NCBI GenBank assembly: GCA_020638795.1
Contig: JACKHW010000001.1
Span: 434,001 to 498,000, forward strand
Direction of reading: 5' to 3'
Origin: Planctomycetota bacterium
Lineage (GTDB): Bacteria > Planctomycetota > UBA1135 > GCA-002748355
Length of the DNA stretch: 64,000 bases
Under the pieces are notes generated by a model that did no database searches, was not told where the DNA came from, and saw only the letters and a list, made by a program, of their open reading frames with translations. The position numbers and the translations under genes are program-made. Shown here one piece after another: positions 39,664 to 49,156 of this stretch (the first letter of the stretch is position 1; every line of letters begins with the position of its first letter).

Positions 39664-41625
39664 TCAGCGACCCCGTCGCCGGCCGCGAGCGCCGAACATG
39701 CGCCATTCGGGCTTCTTGTGGAGCGCTTCGGCGAGGCGCGCATGGAGCTCGGACGCGTCGGGCTGGACCGGTTCGACCCGGCGATAGAGGATCGCGAGCG
39801 CGAAGTGAACCCAGAAGTCGGAGCGATGCTCGACGACGACGTTCTCGAGGAAGTCTCGGGCACCGAGGGCGTCGCGCAGCTCGATGGCCCGCGCGAGCAG
39901 GAGGCAGGTCCGGGATGCGGTAGTTGCGGGGGGAAGCTCGTGGACGAGTGCGGCGAGTTCGGTGCGATCTCCTGTCGTAGCCGCTCCGCGAATCCGCATG
40001 TGCGTTGGTACCGGGTCGAGGATGTCGGCGACACGCAGGAGTTTCGGCCAGAGAGAGTCCGGCCGTTCTTGAGCGAGTGCGAACGCCCAATCTTCGATCG
40101 CGAGGACGACGTCGGACTCGGGACCGGCCTGTTCGAGAGCCTTCGCCATGGTCGCTGCGTCCGATTGGCGAAGATCGACACCGAGCTGGTGGAAGTGACG
40201 CTCGTACTCGTGGATGCGCCGTGGCCCGGGGTCCGGATCGGAACGGATCCGATCGTAGAGATCGCCCAGTTCGGCGTCGCGCACGCGTGCCTCGAGTGCG
40301 CTTCTGGACGATTGGATGGACTCGACCGAGACCGTGTCGATGCCAGAAGCACGAATCAGACCTTCCGTGCGCAGCAGGGTTTCGATCGCCTGTTCGAACT
40401 CGCCGCGGGCTTCTTGGCGTTCTGCCTCTTGGACTGCCACGGCGATGTCGCGCTCCATGCGCGCGTTCTCTCCACTGCGCCAGAGCAGGAAGCTCACGAT
40501 CAAGGTCACGACCGCGAATGCCGCGGTCACGAGGGCGACCACGAGGCGGCGCGACCGACGCGCTGCTTCGACGCCCGCCTTCGCGGTCGCGGCTTCGATC
40601 TCGGCGCGCTGGGCGCGGTCGGCGAGGTGGTCGAGATGGGCTTCGATGCGCGTTTTGACGTGTCCTGCATCGGTAAGGCGACGGTCGAGATCGACAGCCA
40701 GGCAATCTCGAGCGATCGCGACGAGGTCTCGGTCGACGTCCAATCCGGAGAGGCGAGCATCGACCGAGGCTTGCGTCGCGTTCTTCGCATCGGACAGCGC
40801 TTCGTCTCCGCCATGCACGGGTTTGCCGCTCAGGATCTCGAGCAAGATCGAACCGAGGGCGAATACGTCACTGCGTGCATCGATCAGGTCGATCTCGCCG
40901 CGCGCCTGTTCTGGTGACATGTAGGCAGGTGTGCCGAGAGCGGAGCCTTCGAGGGTCACGTCGTGCGATGTTGCTCTCTCACGTGGGATCGGTTCTACCG
41001 GTTCCGTTTCGAAGTCCGGATCCGTGTCCGATCGATGTTCATTGGTGCGCTTCGCGAGCCCCCAGTCCATGACGAGTACCTCGCCGAAGTCGCCGACCAT
41101 GACGTTCTTCGGTTTGAGGTCTCGGTGGATGATTCCGTGTGCGTGCGCGTACGCGACGGTTCTGCAGATCTGCAAGAACGTCGCGAGATGACCGTGCACG
41201 GTCGGCGAACCGGGCGAGCGGTCAGCCAAGACATCGGCAAAGCTCCGCCCCTTGACGAGTTTCATCGTGAACCACGGCCACTCGCGCTCATCGAGCCCCA
41301 TGTCGTAGATCGGGACGACACCGGGGTGCTGGAGTTGTGACGTGATGCAGGCCTCGGTCACGAAACGACGCCTCGGGCCGGCCATGCTGGCGTAGCGATC
41401 GCGCAAGATCTTGACCGCGACGTCGCGACCGAGCACACGATCGTGAGCGGCGAGCACGATACCGACACCACCGCGAGCGACTTCTCCCTCGAGAACGAGG
41501 CGATCCGGAAGCGCGGTGCGCAACTCGCCTCGTTGGTCCGTGGGAGATTTCGCCGTGAATGCCCACGACATCCCGGTATCCCAACGCGATTCGAGTTCTC
41601 GGGGATCTTCGGAAGCACTCGTCAT
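39664..41625 (-). CDS. Membrane Ser/Thr protein kinase
   Basis: The 653-residue protein has a Hanks-type kinase domain (~40-330) with a degenerate glycine loop ARGGVGIV (50-57), catalytic Lys in VAVKILRD (K72), HRDLKPKN (167-174), DWG in place of DFG (187-189, usual in this subgroup) and GTPAYMSPEQARG. One TM segment (361-382) is followed by a coiled-coil-like and helical extracytoplasmic part. The start ATG 41625 lies two nt after the stop of the sigma gene, so the two are co-translated, a common planctomycete arrangement in which the kinase may act on the sigma factor. Confidence 0.9.
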   Translation of the reverse strand: MTSASEDPRELESRWDTGMSWAFTAKSPTDQRGELRTALPDRLVLEGEVARGGVGIVLAAHDRVLGRDVAVKILRDRYASMAGPRRRFVTEACITSQLQHPGVVPIYDMGLDEREWPWFTMKLVKGRSFADVLADRSPGSPTVHGHLATFLQICRTVAYAHAHGIIHRDLKPKNVMVGDFGEVLVMDWGLAKRTNEHRSDTDPDFETEPVEPIPRERATSHDVTLEGSALGTPAYMSPEQARGEIDLIDARSDVFALGSILLEILSGKPVHGGDEALSDAKNATQASVDARLSGLDVDRDLVAIARDCLAVDLDRRLTDAGHVKTRIEAHLDHLADRAQRAEIEAATAKAGVEAARRSRRLVVALVTAAFAVVTLIVSFLLWRSGENARMERDIAVAVQEAERQEARGEFEQAIETLLRTEGLIRASGIDTVSVESIQSSRSALEARVRDAELGDLYDRIRSDPDPGPRRIHEYERHFHQLGVDLRQSDAATMAKALEQAGPESDVVLAIEDWAFALAQERPDSLWPKLLRVADILDPVPTHMRIRGAATTGDRTELAALVHELPPATTASRTCLLLARAIELRDALGARDFLENVVVEHRSDFWVHFALAILYRRVEPVQPDASELHARLAEALHKKPEWRMFGARGRRRGR

Positions 41626-41627
41626 CG

Positions 41628-42353
41628 TCAGGCTCCGGGTTGGTGGCCAGCGAGTAGGTCGAGCAGGAGTCGGCACTCGTTGTCGAGCTGCTCTTTCGTG
41701 CCCGAGACGTGAAACGCGATCTCGGCGCGCAACGAGGCTTTGAACTCTTCGCGTGCCTTCGCGTACTCGTGGTGCGCCTTGCTCGCATCGAGATCCAAGC
41801 GTTGTGCGATGTCGCGGATCGGTCGCCCCTCCTCGAAGCGTTGTCTCAGGATCTCGACGCGTCGCAGAGCCGCGTCGCCGTCTTCGGCGGCAAGCGCTTC
41901 GAGCCTTGCCCGTGCGCGTTGCATAAGTGCGACGGCCCACTCGCGATCGAAGACTCGCGAGACCGCCGTATCGTCCGACGGCCAAGCCTCGAAACCACGC
42001 GAGCCTTGGTCGACGCGCCGCGATCGTTCGCGCATCGCGCGCTCTTCGTGTCGGAGCGCGACGTTCTTGGTCACGCCGTAGAGGAAGGCGCGAAAGCTCG
42101 TGCCCTTGGCGGACTCGAAGCGCCCCAGAGCGCCGCCCTCCTTGTAGAGATCGACGAACACTTCCTGCAAGGCATCATCCACGAGCTGGCTCGAGGGGCC
42201 CGAGTGCCAACGCTTCGCCAAGAAGCCGCGGACGACGGCCATGTAGCTCGAAGCGAGTTCTCCTCGAGCATCGTCGTCGCCATGACGCGCGCGGTCGACG
42301 ACGTGCCAGCAGGTCTCGCCGGGTTCGATCCAGGAAGTACGCGAGTCGGTCAC
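41628..42353 (-). CDS. ECF-type RNA polymerase sigma factor paired with the kinase
   Basis: The 241-residue protein has region 2 (SQLVDDALQEVFVDLYKEGG ... SFRAFLYGVTKNVALRHEE) and a C-terminal region 4 (RRVEILRQRFEEGRPIRDIA), then a ~55-residue tail rich in charged residues. The spacing of regions and the tail fit planctomycete ECF sigma factors encoded beside kinases. I chose GTG 42353 (TDSRTSWIEPGE), since the frame upstream runs into the 3' side of the next gene; no ribosome site is evident. The pair starts 36 nt downstream of the exported protein gene at 42389 and might share its transcript. Confidence 0.83.
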   Translation of the reverse strand: MTDSRTSWIEPGETCWHVVDRARHGDDDARGELASSYMAVVRGFLAKRWHSGPSSQLVDDALQEVFVDLYKEGGALGRFESAKGTSFRAFLYGVTKNVALRHEERAMRERSRRVDQGSRGFEAWPSDDTAVSRVFDREWAVALMQRARARLEALAAEDGDAALRRVEILRQRFEEGRPIRDIAQRLDLDASKAHHEYAKAREEFKASLRAEIAFHVSGTKEQLDNECRLLLDLLAGHQPGA

Positions 42354-42388
42354 GTGGATCGATCGGAGGAGGCGCTGCCGGCTGGCTA

Positions 42389-43471
42389 TCAGGGATTGAA
42401 CTGCATCACGAGGCCGTTCTTGTACGTGTTCGTGATCGCAGTCACGGTATCGGGGCTGCCGCTTGTCTTCATGCGGATGATACCGAGATCGTTGACGAGC
42501 GCGCCTGCGCCGATGCCGTTCTCCCAACCTTGACTCGTGACGAGACCTGGTCCGTTGGCGGCTGGATCGATGAAGACCATCTGCGACAAGAACGAAACGC
42601 GATGCAGATTCGGGTCGTTCGGAAGCGGGAACGTGAACGTGAGCGTGCCTGCCGCGTCCGTGACACCGCCGAGCATGATCAACGGATCATTGACGAGGTA
42701 GCAGGATGTATTCGGGATCTGCACGTTGAGCCGCGTGGCGCCAATGGAGACGATCGATGGCGTCGTCGGCAGGAAGCTGCGACCGATGATCGTCGCGTTG
42801 GGCGACGCGACGTAGAGCTTGTCGGCTTGCACTTCGTGTTCGACGATCTTGCCTGCGTTGTTCTTGCAACCCGCGTAAGTGCCGTTCTCGATCGTGTATC
42901 CGTATCCCTTGACCGTCGTGCTGCTCACGAAGTCGAACGGATACCCCGTCGTGTAGCTGTAGCACCGCGTCTCGATGGTCATCGATCGGGTGCCGGATCC
43001 GTTCCACAGGAAGAACGTCGGACTGTCGAATGGAAACGCGATGTCGAAGATGCGGAGTTCTGCAGCCGTCGAGCCTGAGTTCGGGTAGTTGACGATCTTC
43101 CTCGAGAAAGCCGTCTTGACGGTTGCCGTCTCGAAGTTGCCGTCGAACGTGCCGGCCGGTGTTTGGCTCGTCACGCCCGTTGGCGCCTCGCCGATGCGGA
43201 TCATCACTTCGGTCGAACCGGCAGCCTTGTTGTAGCCGAACTGATCGTTGGACGGCCGGTAGGCGATACCGCGAATCAGGGTGCGCCCCGTCGACGTGAA
43301 GGTCCACGCGTCGTGGATCTGCATGTACCGCATCGGCGATGTCGCGTGCGGCCAAATGTTGTTCGAGTTGGGCTGGCTGAGCGCGTAGCTCGGTGAGTAG
43401 ACGGGGAACTGCTGTGCTGCCGTAACCGAGCAGAAGAGCGCACAAGCGGAGAGCGTGAGGACGATTCGCAT
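42389..43471 (-). CDS. Exported protein of a planctomycete-type family
   Basis: The 360-residue product has a signal peptide (MRIVLTLSACALFCSVTAAQ) and a beta-rich body (RYMQIHDAWTFTSTGRTLIR, EVMIRIGEAPTGVTSQTPAG) similar to the decayed gene at 11195-11690. The C-terminal ~160 residues (from GTYAGCKNNAG) carry the shared module, including FPLPNDPNLHRVSFLSQMVF. No enzymatic residues are evident. It is likely secreted or surface-exposed. ATG 43471 was chosen for the signal peptide; the frame is open to 43564. Confidence 0.75.
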   Translation of the reverse strand: MRIVLTLSACALFCSVTAAQQFPVYSPSYALSQPNSNNIWPHATSPMRYMQIHDAWTFTSTGRTLIRGIAYRPSNDQFGYNKAAGSTEVMIRIGEAPTGVTSQTPAGTFDGNFETATVKTAFSRKIVNYPNSGSTAAELRIFDIAFPFDSPTFFLWNGSGTRSMTIETRCYSYTTGYPFDFVSSTTVKGYGYTIENGTYAGCKNNAGKIVEHEVQADKLYVASPNATIIGRSFLPTTPSIVSIGATRLNVQIPNTSCYLVNDPLIMLGGVTDAAGTLTFTFPLPNDPNLHRVSFLSQMVFIDPAANGPGLVTSQGWENGIGAGALVNDLGIIRMKTSGSPDTVTAITNTYKNGLVMQFNP

Positions 43472-43560
43472 GATGACGTGGCCTCGCTGAGGTGATCGCT
43501 GGGGCGCGCCACGAGGGGAGCGCCGGGGGAAGCGGGTCACGATACCACGTCGAGTGATCG

Positions 43561-44460
43561 TCACATCGAGTCCAAACCTTCCACGGCCCAGCCTTGGTGG
43601 GGCGTTACCGCGGCTTTCGTGATCGCCAAGCCGAGAGGATGCGGCCCGATTCTGCCGACGGTTCGGGCGAGTTCGAGTTGCCAGTAGGGGAGGATCGCGA
43701 ACGCCATCGGGAGTGCACGGAGAAGTTCCGCGAGGTCTTCGGAGGAGCCCCCGACATCGTGCGCGATGCCCGGGAAGTCGAGACCTTTACCGACGAAGGC
43801 GTAAGCGAGCGGGGCGTGATCCGGCCCTTCGAGAACGAATGCCGCGGTTCTCGGAATGCTCATGGCGTCTGCGAAGTCCGATGCGGTGCGTTCGACGCGC
43901 AGGGGTTTTGCTGCGTGGAGGCGCATCACGGCTTCGACGTCAGAGAGACGCATCGGGCGAATGCGACGCACGGGGTGAGCAGGGACCGTTTCGACTCGGA
44001 GTTCGACTCCCCACGGCTCGAAACCGAAGCTCGCATAGAAGCGATGCCGCTCGCTCCAGAGTAGGAGTACGCTCGCATTCGATCGTCGAAAGTCCGCGAC
44101 CACGCTTTCGATCAGTCTCTTCCCGAGTCCTTGCCCTCGGCAGTCAGGACTCACGACGACCGAGCTCACGATGCGAAGCGTGGTCTCGTACCCGTCGTTC
44201 GGATGGGAGGTGCTGTCCACGTGCGCGACATCGAGAGTCGCCGCGTGCGCCACCAGTCGTCCTCGTTGATGGAGGCACGTCGACATGGCACGAGCGTTCG
44301 GTCCGAAGACGCGCGGAAACTCGTCGACGATCGACCAAGGAACGTCTGGCCGCAGCCATGCATCGAGTTCGTGGACGTGCGGCAACCTGCAAGAATCGAT
44401 CACCGATATCGTCGGCTCGTGCCCCCGCACGCGCGGATCCTCTACGAGCGCCGTCGTCAC
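43561..44460 (-). CDS. Two-domain GNAT-family acetyltransferase at the end of the flagellar operon
   Basis: A 299-residue protein. The N-terminal GNAT domain has motif A with the acetyl-CoA loop VVSPDCRGQGLGKRLIESV and FYASFGFEPWG. The C-terminal part (RPMRLSDVEAVMRLHAAKPL onward) resembles a second, degenerate GNAT fold. The start is GTG 44460, overlapping the stop of the 91-residue gene as GTGA, so it is translationally coupled to the flagellar flgK-flgL end. Acetylation of a flagellar protein or small molecule is possible but unproved. Alternative: an unrelated gene that happens to be last in the operon. Confidence 0.8.
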   Translation of the reverse strand: MTTALVEDPRVRGHEPTISVIDSCRLPHVHELDAWLRPDVPWSIVDEFPRVFGPNARAMSTCLHQRGRLVAHAATLDVAHVDSTSHPNDGYETTLRIVSSVVVSPDCRGQGLGKRLIESVVADFRRSNASVLLLWSERHRFYASFGFEPWGVELRVETVPAHPVRRIRPMRLSDVEAVMRLHAAKPLRVERTASDFADAMSIPRTAAFVLEGPDHAPLAYAFVGKGLDFPGIAHDVGGSSEDLAELLRALPMAFAILPYWQLELARTVGRIGPHPLGLAITKAAVTPHQGWAVEGLDSM

Positions 44461-44732
44461 GATTCGATCCGAGACCTCAGTGCTTCCTCGAGCCGTTGAC
44501 CGAACAAGCGCGCTTCTTCGTGGAGAGCGTCGGCAGTCCGAAGACCGTCGCCGAGCTTCTCGAGGGCGTTGCCTTCTCCTGTCTTGCGCAATCGAGCGAG
44601 CGATTCGAGGAGTTCGTCGAAGCGCACGGAACCCGTCTCTACGGATGCTGGTTCGCCACGAACCGCGGGCTTTGCAACGCGGTCGATCCATGAAGTGGCC
44701 GCGAAGTTCGGGTCGATCGATTTCGGGTCCAT
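44457..44732 (-). CDS. 91-residue unknown protein after flgL
   Basis: A small acidic protein starting MDPKSIDPNFAATSWIDRVA, with a helical second half (FDELLESLARLRK ... LHEEARLFGQRLEEALRSRI). The size and helical nature recall flagellar export chaperones or junction accessory proteins, but no family is recognised. The gene is 36 nt after flgL and overlaps the GNAT start (GTGA), which supports its being real and part of the flagellar operon. No Shine-Dalgarno site is seen. Confidence 0.6.
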   Translation of the reverse strand: MDPKSIDPNFAATSWIDRVAKPAVRGEPASVETGSVRFDELLESLARLRKTGEGNALEKLGDGLRTADALHEEARLFGQRLEEALRSRIES

Positions 44733-44768
44733 GTCGGTGATTCGACGTCGGTTACTCGGAAAGGAGGA

Positions 44769-46187
44769 TCAACGCAAGTAGTCGAGGAGTGTTCGCTGGA
44801 TGACGCGCGAGCCGACTTGCAGCGATGCTTGGTAGCTCGTGTCCGCTTGCGTCATGCGCAAGATCGTCTCGGCGAGGTCCACGTCCTCTTCTCGACTGAG
44901 CGAGGACATCAACGTGACTTCGAGGCTGTTCATGCGAGTCTTCGTCAGATCCATCTGAGAACCGCGAGCTCCGACGTCGCGTAGGCTCTCGAGCACGACC
45001 TCTGCCGCGTTGTCGATGTCACCGATGAGGTCGGTCAGACGCTCGGAGACGAGCTCGGGGCCGAGGCCGTCTTCGTCGCGCAAGAGGTCACGTAGCGCGA
45101 TGAGACTGTTGAAAGGATCGAACGTGCCGTCGAATCGAATCTCCGTGAGACCGGTTCCGACGATTCCCGTCGAGTCGATGTTGACGACTTCGCCGGTCAC
45201 GGCATGGACGAGCTGCTGGTTCGTCGAGTTGAAATCAATGTTCGTCCAGGTCCGTCCGTCGTCCCACGACATGCGGCCTTCGGAACGGAAGGATCCCGAA
45301 ATGGTCGCAGGCGTCCACGCGGACATGTCGAGAAAGACCCTCCTCCCGTCACCGGTCTCGATCTCGAGGTTCGTGCTGGTGTTGTCGAACTCGGAGATCG
45401 GACCGCCGTTGATCGAGATCGTCTGGGGAGGACCGGCGGTCGTCATGTAGTTGAGTTGGCCGAGTTCTTGACTGCCGCCTGCCCCGGGAGCGATGCCGAC
45501 AGGCAGCCCCGTAAAGGCGGTGTGTTCCAAGTGCAGGCGGCCGCGTCCCGTTCCACTGTCCGTGCCGGTGCCTGCCGCAACGCCGCTGCCTCCGAGATAG
45601 CGCGTTTCGCCGCGGCCACCGGCGAGAAACACCCTGCGACCCGAGCTCGTCAGCACCGTCTCCGTGCCCGGCGCGACTTCGATCGTGACCTCGTTGTCCG
45701 TGCCGAAGTAGCGGACGAACGCCAATCCATCGTCTTCGATGAGTTCGAACGGCTGTCTCGATGCCGCGGTGCCGGAGAACAGATACCGATCACCGAGCTT
45801 GGAGTTGGCGATGCCGACGATCTGCCGAAGGATCTGATCGACCGCCGCGCCGAGGTTCGATCGGTCACTCGCGCTCAAGGTCCCGTTGGCGCCTTGGACC
45901 GCGAGGCGCTTCGCCTCGGCCATGAGGCTGCTGACTTCTTCGAGGCTGGCGGAAGCCGTGGTGAACGTCTCGTCCGCGATCTCCGCATTGTCGATGAAGC
46001 GGCGAACGTTGGCGATGTCGTTCTGCAACGGGAGGATCCGCAAGAACGAACTCGGATCGTCCGATGGCCGGTTGATGCGCTTGCCGGTCGAGAGTTGCTC
46101 TCGGTACGTATTGAGTTCGAGCGCGTTCGAGCGAATGTCGCGCCGAGCCCAATTCATCAGCATGCTCTGCGTGATGCGTAGTCCCAT
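44769..46187 (-). CDS. flgL: Flagellar hook-associated protein 3
   Basis: Second junction protein between hook and filament. The 472-residue protein has the flagellin-like N-terminal helix region (GLRITQSMLMNWARRDIRSN, then GKRINRPSDDPS) and the C-terminal helix (ILRMTQADTSYQASLQVGSR), which pack as in flagellin. The middle ~250 residues form the variable outer domain with Gly/Thr-rich stretches. It is longer than the ~300-residue E. coli protein. It follows flgK by 48 nt, a gap that contains an 8-bp tandem repeat. Confidence 0.93.
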   Translation of the reverse strand: MGLRITQSMLMNWARRDIRSNALELNTYREQLSTGKRINRPSDDPSSFLRILPLQNDIANVRRFIDNAEIADETFTTASASLEEVSSLMAEAKRLAVQGANGTLSASDRSNLGAAVDQILRQIVGIANSKLGDRYLFSGTAASRQPFELIEDDGLAFVRYFGTDNEVTIEVAPGTETVLTSSGRRVFLAGGRGETRYLGGSGVAAGTGTDSGTGRGRLHLEHTAFTGLPVGIAPGAGGSQELGQLNYMTTAGPPQTISINGGPISEFDNTSTNLEIETGDGRRVFLDMSAWTPATISGSFRSEGRMSWDDGRTWTNIDFNSTNQQLVHAVTGEVVNIDSTGIVGTGLTEIRFDGTFDPFNSLIALRDLLRDEDGLGPELVSERLTDLIGDIDNAAEVVLESLRDVGARGSQMDLTKTRMNSLEVTLMSSLSREEDVDLAETILRMTQADTSYQASLQVGSRVIQRTLLDYLR

Positions 46188-46207
46188 CGTCTCAGGCTCC
46201 GATACTC

Positions 46208-46231
46208 ATGCGAGAATGCGAGAATGCGAGG
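46208..46231. repeat. 8-bp tandem repeat between flgK and flgL
   Basis: ATGCGAGA at 46208-46215 and 46216-46223, then ATGCGAGG at 46224-46231, all in the 48-nt gap upstream of flgL. On the transcribed strand this puts CTCGCATT-type repeats 20-45 nt before the flgL start. Slippage could alter spacing but not a frame. Confidence 0.8.
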
Positions 46232-46235
46232 AGGA

Positions 46236-48614
46236 TCATGCTCCGAGGCTCAGGAGGATGTCGCTGACTTCGGTCATGATGTTGAGGTAACGCGCGGAGG
46301 CTTGATACGCCTGTTGAAAGCGTTCGAGCTCAATGGCTTCTTCGTCGAGATCGACTCCCGAGACGGAGTCCCTTTGGTTCTGGAGAAACTCCTGGAGGCC
46401 GGATTGGCTCTCGAGTAGTCCCTTGGACTTTCGAGTCGAGTAGCCGACTTCGCTCGCAGTCGCGTTCCAGAACCCCTCGATCGTGTTCCCGCTGAAGGCT
46501 TCGATCGAGAACTGGCGGAGTTCTTCGAGGCGAATCAGATTGCCCGCATCGCCCTGGGACGAAGTCGAGCCGACGAGGGACAAGCCCGCGGCGACCTGAT
46601 CGGGATCGTCGGCAAGGCGTTCTGAGACAGCGATCGTGTCCGCAGTCGAGCCGGTGAAGAACGTATTGAGGCCGAGCGCGACGAGGATGTCGGCACTATC
46701 CGGGTCCGCAAGCACGTCGAGCGCGAATTGATCGCCGTTGACAGCACTGATTTCGCCGGGCCCGATCGCGACTTCGACACCGTCACCGATCGTCAAGCGA
46801 TCGTTGGGCGCATAGCCTTGTCCGACGTCGAGGCTGCCGAGCTTGCGGCCGTCCTGGTCGAAGACGCCGATCTGCAGACCAGGTGTCACACCGATCTGGC
46901 CGCTCCCCTCCGCGACGAAGCGGTAGTGACCGTTGGAGCTACCGTCGTAGTTCCCGGAGATCGCGACGGACAACGAGTTGGCGCGACCGTTCGCCGTGAC
47001 ACCGAGCGGGAGACCCAGCAATGCCGCCGGTGAGTTGGCACCATCCGTGATCTGCAAAGAACTCGTCGTGCCTCGCGACCCGGTCTTGATCGAGATCCCG
47101 TTGCCGACAGCGACGGCATCTGCAGCGATACTCGCGCTCTGGAACTTCTCGTCGAGGACGGTCGCGAGCTCTTCGGCCGACACGTCGGACGGCGAGAAGA
47201 AGTCGGTGCTCGAGAGCGTGATCGTCGACGGCGTGCCGCCGTCGACCCGAATGTCGAACGATGCCGGCAGGTTGGGGAATGCGTAGGGCCCTTGGTTCTT
47301 CGTTCCGAGGCTCGCACTCGCGCCGCCCATCGAACCGGCGGAGTTCGGCGCCGAGTCGAGTCGTCGACTGAAATCGAATCCGAATCCTTGCTCGGCTTGG
47401 ATCCGCAATCGCCCGGTAGGGTCGACACTGGAACTGAGCCTCGGGATGGCATCCAACTCCTGGGAGAGTTCTCCGAGCGTCATCGAGTTGGGGTCGATCG
47501 TGATGCGATGACGTTCGATGTCCCCGGTGTCCCGATTGGTGACGGCGACGTAGAGCTCACCGTTCGTCACGGGGAATGGCAAGTCGCCGTAGGCTAGGAT
47601 CTCGTCACCGTAGTTGCCGTTTCCGTTGCCATCGCCGATCGAGTTGTCGGCGAGCAGTACTTGGAACGGCCCTTTCTTGGCCATGCCGGTCGTGTGGATT
47701 CGATTGACTTCGAGTGCGAAGCCGAATGCGAGTCGGTCGATGTTGCCGATCACGTCACCCAATCCGCTCGAGTCCGCATTGAGGAGGGCCGCGAGCTTTC
47801 CTTGTTTGGGGCTGATCCGCGCCGTGCTCTGTCCGATGCGCAAGGTGACGGTTCCGGCATCTTCGGTTTGGGAACGCAGCGTCGAAGCGCGACCACCACT
47901 GACAAGGATGTAACCACCCGCGAGAATGTCGACCGATCCGTTCGCCTTCTCGATGGCTTGTGTATCCAGCAGCTCGGAGAGGCCGCGAATCGCGTTCTCG
48001 CGACGGTCACGAAGATCGTTCGCCGGGTGCTGCCCGACTTCGAGCGAAACGATCTCTCGGTTGAGGTCCGCGATCTGCTCGGCGAGCGTGTTGACTTCGC
48101 GCACGTAGCCTTCGATCTCGAGTTTGCTGTCGTCCTCGAGCGAAGCGAATCGACGCGCAAGGAGATTGAATCCACCTGCGAGCTCTTGGCCTGCTTGGAC
48201 GACACCGCCGCGTAGCGCTCGCTGGCCTGCGTCGGTGCGCAGCTTGCTGATGGAGTCGAAGTAGTCGTTGAAGAGACCGGACAGTCCTCCTTCGCCGGGC
48301 TCGCCCAAGATCCCCTCGATCTCCGACATCCGCCGATAGTCGATTTCGGCAGCGCCGGTCAACCCCATCTGCGTGCGCAATCGGGCATCGAGTCGCTCGT
48401 CGAGGATGCGATTGACCGTCTCGACCTGGACACCGGTTCCGATGAAGAAACCGCGTGCGCCGTCCTTCGTCGGCAACGTGGAGCCGAGCAAGACGCGTTG
48501 TCGGGTGTAGCCGGGCGTGTTCGCATTGGCGACGTTCTGGCCGATGATCTCCATCGACAGTCGCGCTGCATTGAGGCCGCGTAGCGCCGTTCCGAATCCA
48601 AAGCCGTAACTCAT
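46236..48614 (-). CDS. flgK: Flagellar hook-associated protein 1, unusually long
   Basis: First junction protein on the distal hook. The N-terminus shows the rod/hook family motif in ALRGLNAARLSMEIIGQNVA followed by NANTPGYTRQRV. The C-terminal helix has ELERFQQAYQASARYLNIM. Length is 792 residues against ~550 in enterobacteria. The extra sequence is in the middle, with Gly/Ser/Asp-rich beta stretches, so the surface-exposed domains are enlarged. A GAGGGA site precedes ATG 48614. Sits between flgN and flgL, as expected for chaperone and substrate. Confidence 0.93.
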   Translation of the reverse strand: MSYGFGFGTALRGLNAARLSMEIIGQNVANANTPGYTRQRVLLGSTLPTKDGARGFFIGTGVQVETVNRILDERLDARLRTQMGLTGAAEIDYRRMSEIEGILGEPGEGGLSGLFNDYFDSISKLRTDAGQRALRGGVVQAGQELAGGFNLLARRFASLEDDSKLEIEGYVREVNTLAEQIADLNREIVSLEVGQHPANDLRDRRENAIRGLSELLDTQAIEKANGSVDILAGGYILVSGGRASTLRSQTEDAGTVTLRIGQSTARISPKQGKLAALLNADSSGLGDVIGNIDRLAFGFALEVNRIHTTGMAKKGPFQVLLADNSIGDGNGNGNYGDEILAYGDLPFPVTNGELYVAVTNRDTGDIERHRITIDPNSMTLGELSQELDAIPRLSSSVDPTGRLRIQAEQGFGFDFSRRLDSAPNSAGSMGGASASLGTKNQGPYAFPNLPASFDIRVDGGTPSTITLSSTDFFSPSDVSAEELATVLDEKFQSASIAADAVAVGNGISIKTGSRGTTSSLQITDGANSPAALLGLPLGVTANGRANSLSVAISGNYDGSSNGHYRFVAEGSGQIGVTPGLQIGVFDQDGRKLGSLDVGQGYAPNDRLTIGDGVEVAIGPGEISAVNGDQFALDVLADPDSADILVALGLNTFFTGSTADTIAVSERLADDPDQVAAGLSLVGSTSSQGDAGNLIRLEELRQFSIEAFSGNTIEGFWNATASEVGYSTRKSKGLLESQSGLQEFLQNQRDSVSGVDLDEEAIELERFQQAYQASARYLNIMTEVSDILLSLGA

Positions 48615-48628
48615 CGGAGATCCCTCGG

Positions 48629-49156
48629 TCAGAGTGTGGTGTTGACGAGGCTTTCGTGATCGTCGGTACGGAGTTCACGACCGTCGCGGTCGTAGCGGCG
48701 TCCCGTGCCGACAGTCGTGACGAGGCGGCGCAGGAGGTTCTCGTGACACGTCGCCGACCAATCGAGGAGACGTTCGCCGATCGACGTTTCGATGCCGAGT
48801 TCCTCGGCGGCACGACGCGCATTGCGGCGAGCGGTCTCGAGTCGTAGGCGCACGTCGCCGGTCACCGTGGACGCGATGCGGACCAGCGTCAGTTGGTTGC
48901 CATTCGTACCGAGGTGTCGCGCGATCCGATCGTGCAGAGCAGAACGAGTGCGTTCGGCAGCGACGATGCGGTCCGCGACTTCGGCCAATGCCGCCGGCGC
49001 TTTGGCGAGTTCGGAGCCATGCATGGCCGCGAAGTGCATGCGTTGCTCGCCGAGGATCGCTGTCGCGCTTCGGATCAACGAGGTGCACTCGTCGAGGCTC
49101 GCAGCGAGTTCCGCGACGAGTGCCGGAAACGGTCGAGTTTCACTGTGTCGTGTCAT
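48629..49156 (-). CDS. flgN: FlgN-like flagellar export chaperone
   Basis: A 175-residue, mostly helical protein (PALVAELAASLDECTSLIRS, then AEVADRIVAAERTRSALHDR) with the size and helix pattern of FlgN. FlgN holds FlgK and FlgL for secretion. Sequence motifs are weak in this family, and the assignment leans on location, directly before flgK and flgL. The start ATG 49156 (MTRHSETRPF) overlaps the end of flgJ by 17 nt. The C-terminal ~30 residues are Arg/Asp-rich. Confidence 0.75.
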   Translation of the reverse strand: MTRHSETRPFPALVAELAASLDECTSLIRSATAILGEQRMHFAAMHGSELAKAPAALAEVADRIVAAERTRSALHDRIARHLGTNGNQLTLVRIASTVTGDVRLRLETARRNARRAAEELGIETSIGERLLDWSATCHENLLRRLVTTVGTGRRYDRDGRELRTDDHESLVNTTL

